Positions 58,908 to 64,000 of a stretch of DNA of 64,000 bases are shown one piece after another; positions within the stretch are counted from its first letter, which is position 1, and each line of letters starts with the position of its first letter. Source of the DNA: Ambrosia x helenae (Eukaryota > Streptophyta > Magnoliopsida > Asterales > Asteraceae); NCBI GenBank assembly GCA_030844895.1, contig CM061231.1, forward strand, positions 31,195,149 through 31,259,148. Reading direction: 5' to 3'. The notes under the pieces were generated by a model that ran no database searches, was not told where the DNA came from, and saw only the letters and a program-made list of their open reading frames with translations. Both the position numbers and the translations under genes were made by a program.

Positions 58908-59099
58908 GTTCAATTGAGAACCAACCCTTAGTTAGGAACTTTAGGAACCAATCTCATCCATCCATCTTCAATGGCATGATGGTAAATATGTTAAACATTA
59001 ATTAACCTTTTAATTAAATCAAGGGGTAATATTGTCTTTTGGTATGTGAGTATTAATAGGTTATTTAGTATACATTGTAACTGACAAAAACCACAACTA

Positions 59100-59700
59100 A
59101 TATCATTTGTGCGTACAAAAAAATTATACTGTACGATAAAACATTAAACAACTATACGTCAGTGTATATTCATATTCCAACAATTATACATCAGTGTATA
59201 GTCCAATCATTGCTACAAAAACATTATACTGTACGATAACATTAAAACAACTATACGTCAGTGTATATTCATATTCCATGCACTCACACGAACTGATAGG
59301 TTGGTCTTATCAAGAGTAACCTGAAACAAAAAAAAAAGGTTGTTTAGCATATACATCAGTGTATACATACAATATACATCAGACCCCAATAAAATTGATG
59401 CTATAGAACAGTGTTTAGTATCGTCATATTCAAACAATTATACATCGGTGTATAGTCCAATCATTGCTACAAAAAACATTTTACTGTACGATAACATTAA
59501 ACAACTATACGTCGGTGTATATTCATATTCCAACAAATTATACATCAGTGTATAGTCCAATTAGTACTACAAAAAAAGATTGTACTGTACCATAATATTC
59601 AACAAATATACGTCTGTGTATATTCATATTTCAACAATTATACATCAGTGTAAAGTCCAATTAGTGATACAAAAACATTCTATAAATCAGTGTATATTAT
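59100..59700. repeat. Degenerate array of TACGTCAGTGTATA motifs
   Basis: Alternating TATACGTCAGTGTATATTCA and TATACATCAGTGTATAGTCC-type units, repeated about four to five times with spacer variation. Open frames on the plus strand here are repeat artefacts. Confidence 0.8.
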
Positions 59701-60158
59701 GTTTAATTATAGCCCTTAATACCTTTCATATGTTACCCTCAATTCTTTTATTGATACAATGTCAAGAGCGATGAAAATTGAAAACACAAAATGGTTGTAA
59801 TTCCTAACATCATAACATGGCATACTCATTAAAATATAAATGAAGGTTACATTACTTAAGTATTAAGTAACTTTGAATTTCATTTTCTTGATAACACACT
59901 ACATTTTGTAAAATAAGGTTTTATATAAATAATAATAATAATAATTATTATTGCATACAGGCAATGACAGATGTGGTCAGCCATTAAGTACATCCATTAT
60001 CTTCTGTCTAAATATATCATCATGTGTTTATAGTCTTGAAATAGAAGTTATTCATAAACCATAACAGATCCATACATACAAAAACATATATAACTAATTG
60101 CAAAAATTATATAAAATCGGGTTGAAATTAAACATCAAAAGTGAAAGAATAAGATAAC

Positions 60159-60313
60159 CTGGTGGAGATAACAAAGAACCAGTTGCCTTCTTTCAAACAA
60201 GATTCGGAATTATCTGTTAATTCTTTGATGATCTTAGCCTCTTGTTGTGGAGTGCAAGGCAAGCAAAGTGATTCGTTGTCCATCATTGAACCAGAATCAT
60301 TAGGAATCGTCAT
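60159..60313 (-). pseudogene. Captured ubiquitin-specific protease first exon
   Basis: From the ATG at 60313 the minus strand reads MTIPNDSGSMMDNESLCLPC, then TPQQEAKIIKELTDNSESC and LKEGNWFFVISTR, stopping at a GT donor (60158-60157). This is the N-terminal start of the DUSP domain of plant ubiquitin-specific proteases (UBP5/9/10 type, from family memory). The following exons are absent; the DNA beyond the donor becomes repeat. A CT/GA-rich leader (about 60314-60600) seems to have come with it. The frame is intact but only exon 1 is present. Confidence 0.75.
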
Positions 60314-60720
60314 GATTGTTTGTATATGGTGATGGAGTGCAATAATAATAGTAAGAAGAAGAAGAATAGAAGATCGTGAAAGAAAGAGAGAATGCAATCG
60401 AGAAGGTGAAACCCTAGATTGCAGGGGGCGATTGCGATTCGATCTGGAAGAAAGGGAAGGGAAGAGGGCAACGTGATGTTTTTATTTAACTTAGGGTTTG
60501 GAATTGGGGTTTTTTTAGAGAGAGAAAGTATATGAGAGAAGAGTGGTGTGAGAATGGCTGAGAGAAAGAGATGGGGGATTTTATAACTTTTTTTATAAAT
60601 TAAAATATAAAACATAATTGTTCAATTACCATCCTACCCCTAGATCAAGATTAAAAGATGAATGGCTCAGATTGGTTCCTAAGTTCCTAACTAGTACCTT
60701 GGTTCCTAATTGATCTTTTT

Positions 60721-60722
<2 letters not shown>

Positions 60723-60754
<32 letters not shown>
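60723..60754. repeat. (TA)n tract
   Basis: Separates the two nested elements. Confidence 0.9.
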
Positions 60755-60757
<3 letters not shown>

Positions 60758-61168
60758 AATGGTTATAGAGAAAACCCTCCTTATTTGGTAAACTCTGGAA
60801 ACTCTGACTTCCCAATATTTTTTTTTTTTTGAAAAAAATAGGGCATGTAATATACATGATTTTAAGCATTTTGGGCCAAAAAAATTAAAAAAGCGCCGAG
60901 TACTTTTTTTTAAAAAAATAAAATAAAATTTTGACTAACACATGTTAAGCGCTAATAACAGGTGTTAACAATGTGTTAACTATATGTAAACAGTAGACGT
61001 TTTTTATTTTTTAAAAAAAAAACCGTTCGGCGCTTTTTCGATTTTTTTGGCCCGAAATGCTTAAAAAAATGTATATTACATACCCTATTTTTTTCAAAAA
61101 AAAAAAATGTTGGGAAGTCAGAGTTTCCAGAGTTTACCAAATAAGGAGGGTTTCCTCCATATACTTTA

Positions 61169-61170
<2 letters not shown>
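60755..61170. mobile_element. Foldback element between (TA)n tracts
   Basis: The left half (AACCCTCCTTATTTGGTAAA, then CTCTGGAAACTCTGACTTCC and onwards) is repeated inverted in the right half, so nearly the whole 416 bp folds into one long hairpin with its centre near 60965. Both ends lie directly on (TA)n. Open frames on the minus strand are incidental. Confidence 0.85.

Positions 61171-61214
<44 letters not shown>
61171..61214. repeat. (TA)n tract
   Basis: Right boundary of the foldback element. Confidence 0.9.
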
Positions 61215-61216
<2 letters not shown>

Positions 61217-61337
61217 GAAAAAGTGACGGATGTCACAAGTGATTTGCTTATTCTCTTATAGAGATGGAAGCCTGGGCAAAGTGACGGATACGAAACAAGT
61301 TATCCATGCAACAAGCGAAGATAGGCTGAAGTTAACA

Positions 61338-61460
61338 CTACTTTGAAATCATTTTGCCACACGATGGTAGATGTATAACAAGTCGTGAGAATGTGTTCCA
61401 AGGATTTATACTTCTCACACAAAACGGGCATATGAGAGATTGAGAGAGGAAACATAGATA
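61338..61460 (-). pseudogene. zf-RVT fragment of a LINE
   Basis: One minus-strand frame reads CEKYKSLEHILTTCY followed by TSTIVWQNDF, the His/Cys core of the zf-RVT domain found at the C-terminus of plant L1-type reverse transcriptases. A neighbouring frame supplies the upstream CPFC, so a frame break is present. The fragment is too short for classification. Confidence 0.6.
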
Positions 61461-62204
61461 CCCCAGGACCTTGAGATTAGCATAAACAAATGAAGGCCTA
61501 CGCCATATAGATCCAAAACCAAGGAGTGAGAACAATCATAAATTAAAGATCATACCCAACTTCATAAGAAAGTATTTTATAGATAAAAAACCATTAAATT
61601 GTTTCGCCGTATAACTCTTCATGATAAAGTATGTTAGATGAAGATTAAAGTCCTTTGCTAGTTATTATATGAGCATTAAGTTTATCCACATTAAAACCTT
61701 TTAAAACTCTTTAAGTAAATTACTTATTGTTGCTAAGCTACTATTGTTGGTAGTTGATCTATTAACAACTGTTGATCTTCAAATTTGTTGCTTAGACATA
61801 ATCATCAAGTTGTTGATAACGCAATTGCTAGTGATGGACCTTCTCAATGATAATCACTGTTACTACCAATAAGTGTTATTATTGATAACTACTTGCCACT
61901 GGCGTTACCCTTTCTACCCTTTAAGGACACTATCATGAACCTGCCGTTGGGACCTCTTGGTTACCAAGGACTTCACACTTAAACCACAATGGTCGTAAGC
62001 GTTAGAAATCATAATAGTCTTGTAAAAATGTGTGCACCACAAATACTAACTTGTATCAAAGTTTAATCTAGTTTCATATCGGTCTTAACTAAATTAAATT
62101 AACTTAACCGTGGTTTAAAATGTCCAAAATACCCATGACTCAACCGAAGTAATAAAATGTGTTAGCGTATCGGATGATAATGACACAAAGGGTTCATTTA
62201 CAAA
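61461..62204. other. Intergenic, nothing assigned
   Basis: Mixed AT-rich sequence with TTGTTG(A/G)T motifs at 61720-61830. No coding or repeat ends found. Confidence 0.4.
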
Positions 62205-62818
62205 TAGGGTGGCAATGGGTCAGGTTTGGAACGGGTTTAGGTAATCCCAACCCCATACCCAATTAGATATGCTCGTCCCAAACCCAAAACCCGTCGGGTT
62301 TGTATAGGGTAATTACCCATCGGGTATCGGTACCCTGCGGGCTTCGGGTAAACCCATTAATTTTTAAAACTTCCCCATTGGGTTTATCCGACTAAAAACC
62401 CGTTGAGTATCTATTGGGTAACTACTAACCAATACATTTAACATTATTAAATATCCATCTAAATAATTACAATGTATAAATATAAAATATTTAAATCATA
62501 TAAAAACACTAAACGACATAAATAACAGATAGTATACACTAATTATTTGTGTTTTTTAGCACAAGATGACAATCTAGATTGATAATTAAATATATTATAC
62601 ATACATATTTAAAAAGATATATAAGAAATTGTATTGGTTATCTAATCGGGTAAATGGGTATACTTTATTGGGTAAACGGGTATATCATCAAATCCCAGAC
62701 CCATCTCAAACCCGAAAAAAAATAATAATTCCATACCCGATTACCCGACCCCAAATCCGTCCCAAATGTGTCGGGTTTTAGGTTTACCCATCGAGTTCTG
62801 GTTTGATTGTCATCCCTA
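62205..62818. mobile_element. hAT element with TTTACAAA duplication
   Basis: Starts TAGGGTGGCAATGGGTC and ends GATTGTCATCCCTA (inverted relation), flanked by an exact 8-bp duplication TTTACAAA (62197-62204 and 62819-62826). Its arms are rich in CGGGTA/ACCCG motifs. 614 bp, non-autonomous. Confidence 0.9.
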
Positions 62819-62919
62819 TTTACAAAAATAAAATAAAAAAAATAAATACATTTTAACAGCTAATGTGTCGGGTTTTGGGTTCACCCATCGGGTTCAGGAC
62901 GATGTTGACATTCTAAGCT

Positions 62920-63183
62920 TTTTTTTTTTTTTTTTTTTTGAACGGCAAAACGACTATATATATATATATCGCCAGCAAGCGGCTGGAAACATACACCCGA
63001 AGAAACAAAACAGAAAACAAACAGCCCCTACACAGACTAACCCCCTACAAACAACACCAAAAACAAGGAAGACCACACACTAAACCATCGACCCAATGTC
63101 AAAACTCGACCAACAGTCCCAAGTTGGAGCCGCCACTTTCGCTCTTTGACGGACCCAAACGAACGAGTCTTCCTTGATCCATC
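62920..63183 (-). mobile_element. 5'-truncated LINE insertion, 43-bp target duplication
   Basis: On the plus strand it starts with a run of about 20 T followed by GAACGGCAAAACGAC and (TA)n, which is the reverse complement of a LINE 3' end with poly(A). Identical 43-bp flanks lie at 62877-62919 and 63184-63226. 264 bp; the two plus-strand frames over it are artefacts. Confidence 0.8.
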
Positions 63184-63416
63184 GGGTTCACCCATCGGGT
63201 TCAGGACGATGTTGACATTCTAAGCTGATTTATTTTCTTAAAGGGAGCGAATCTTTTCCTGGGCTTGAATGCGTTAATCAAAAGCATGAATCCAACCAAA
63301 TCTAAACCGGGTTGACCCATTCCCAAACCTGCAACTCCAACCATCCTTCTTCTTCTTCTCCATCTCATCATTCTCTGTACTTTTTCCGTCAAAACACCCT
63401 AATAAGATGCTGCGAC

Positions 63417-64000
63417 CATCAAAACTCATCACACTTCCAAAACCCATCTCAATAACCCAATCAAGATTACTCCTTTCCAACTCATACTCCTCAAACATCA
63501 CCAACCAACAACAAGATCAACAACAAACCATCAAACAAATCTCCTTTTATCTCCATCTTCAAGACTGGCTCACACCCATCAAATCTTTTCCAAACCTCAC
63601 CAACAAACTTAACCCACATGTAATCCAATCAATACTTTACCAAAACCAATCATGTGACCCAAAAAGACTCCACCTTTTCTTCAATTGGGCCTCTACTCAA
63701 ATGGGTATGTCTCAAGATTCAATAAAGCCTCAAACTTTACAATCTTTTTTGATTCTTGCAATGTGTTATTGTAATTGTAAGCAGTTAAGGAAAGCTAGTG
63801 ATGTTCTTGACCAAATGATAGATACCCATCATAATAATAATGTGTTTACAGATGTTTTAGAGGCAGTTGTAGATGCAGTTGCAGATGTTAAGTTTAGTTC
63901 TTTAGGGTTGGCACAGTTGGTTTATGCTTATAAGAATAAGTTTATGTTTGATGAGGCTGTTGGTTTGTTGTTGAGTTTGAAGAATAATGGTGATGGTGAT
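63417..64000 (+). CDS. PPR protein, organelle-targeted, 5' part
   Basis: An open frame from the ATG at 63417 to the window edge (194 codons, no stop), single-exon as usual for PPR genes. The N-terminus MLRPSKLITLPKPISITQSR is basic, serine-rich and poor in acids, a mitochondrial or plastid presequence. Downstream, SILYQNQSCDPKRLHLFFNW and QSFLILAMCYCNCKQLRKAS match the pre-repeat region and first helices of P-class pentatricopeptide proteins, which bind organellar RNA in a sequence-specific way. LVYAYKNKFMFDEAVGLLL is a clear PPR helix pair. The 3' part and target RNA are outside the window. Minus-strand frames at 63201-63504 are shadows. Confidence 0.85.

Larger units (their letters stand above)
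58901..60722. mobile_element. TA-microsatellite-flanked element with captured gene piece
   Basis: The left end GGGTAGGGTTCAATTGAGAA and inverted right end GGAAAAAGATCAATTAGGAA share CAATT..GAACCAA, and both ends abut (TA)n. The left part holds several copies of a TACATCAGTGTATA / TACGTCAGTGTATA motif in a loose 100-bp period (59140-59700). The right part carries a ubiquitin-specific protease exon with its leader. The habit recalls microsatellite-targeting elements such as rice Micron. No transposase is seen. Confidence 0.65.
56225..61237 (+). mobile_element. Solo LTR with AGTGA duplication, opened by nested elements
   Basis: Starts TGTAACACCCCAACCG, the same family as 4520 and 1153. Its 3' end is inferred at 61237 (GGATGTCACA), because AGTGA occurs both at 56220-56224 and at 61238-61242. 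The LTR sequence itself is 56225 to about 58864 plus about 61215-61237. The rest is two nested elements and (TA)n tracts inserted in its A/T microsatellite. It has about 1.1 kb (57060-58130) that the other copies lack. Small frames near 56527-56918 and 58556-58790 are LTR sequence. Confidence 0.75.

Noticed and set aside
59100..59700. Regular TCAGTGTATA repeats suggesting a CRISPR-like array
   Set aside because: Plant nuclear context. The repeats are degenerate, the spacers are themselves repeated, and the array lies inside a transposable element.

Overview
This is a 64 kb stretch of plant nuclear DNA. The protein-coding genes have plant-type introns and plant orthologues (serine carboxypeptidase-like 45, the dual-specificity phosphatase PHS1, chloroplast ClpC, a PPR protein). 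The space between them is AT-rich and full of nested transposons. The repeat styles (tiny hAT elements, TA-microsatellite-flanked elements, LTRs starting TGTAACACCCC) resemble those common in asterids, perhaps Asteraceae. That placement is an impression, not a demonstrated assignment.

Layout. 1-19 kb is a repeat field: an LTR fragment inserted in a dead RTE-type LINE (minus strand, 1-2.4 kb); hairpin repeats (2.4-3.3 kb); a terminal-inverted-repeat element (4.36-7.89 kb) with a broken Myb/trihelix-like gene, split by a solo LTR with a CCGTC target duplication; several hAT elements with exact 8-bp target duplications; and Helitron 3' ends. 19.9-23.1 kb holds a complete ten-exon SCPL45-like gene (+). 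At 24.4 kb lies an orphan ethylene-receptor exon, followed by two adjacent hAT elements. 25.7-31.4 kb holds PHS1 (+, 11 exons) and 32.0-38.1 kb holds ClpC (-, 9 coding exons plus a leader exon); the two converge tail to tail. Each otherwise intact frame is broken by one missing base in a homopolymer, which is most simply explained by consensus error.

38.8-53.8 kb looks like one Helitron, from A|TC to a GC-rich hairpin plus CTAG|T. It carries exon fragments of a MOR1-like and an RCC1-like gene and a LINE fragment. It was later split by a young 9 kb non-autonomous LTR retrotransposon with 2.4 kb LTRs. 54-61 kb holds further Helitron and MITE copies and a second solo LTR. That LTR was itself opened by two elements sitting between (TA)n tracts, one of which carries a ubiquitin-specific protease exon. 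62-63 kb holds a hAT element and a truncated LINE. The 5' part of an organelle-type PPR gene (+) runs off the right edge.

The four genes do not form a pathway: SCPL45 is a secreted or vacuolar peptidase, PHS1 a microtubule regulator, ClpC a stromal unfoldase and the PPR protein probably an organellar RNA-binding protein. The most unusual recurrent signal is a tRNA-like Pol III module (A box, B box, oligo-T stop) found five times inside transposable elements, four of them in LTRs of one family.
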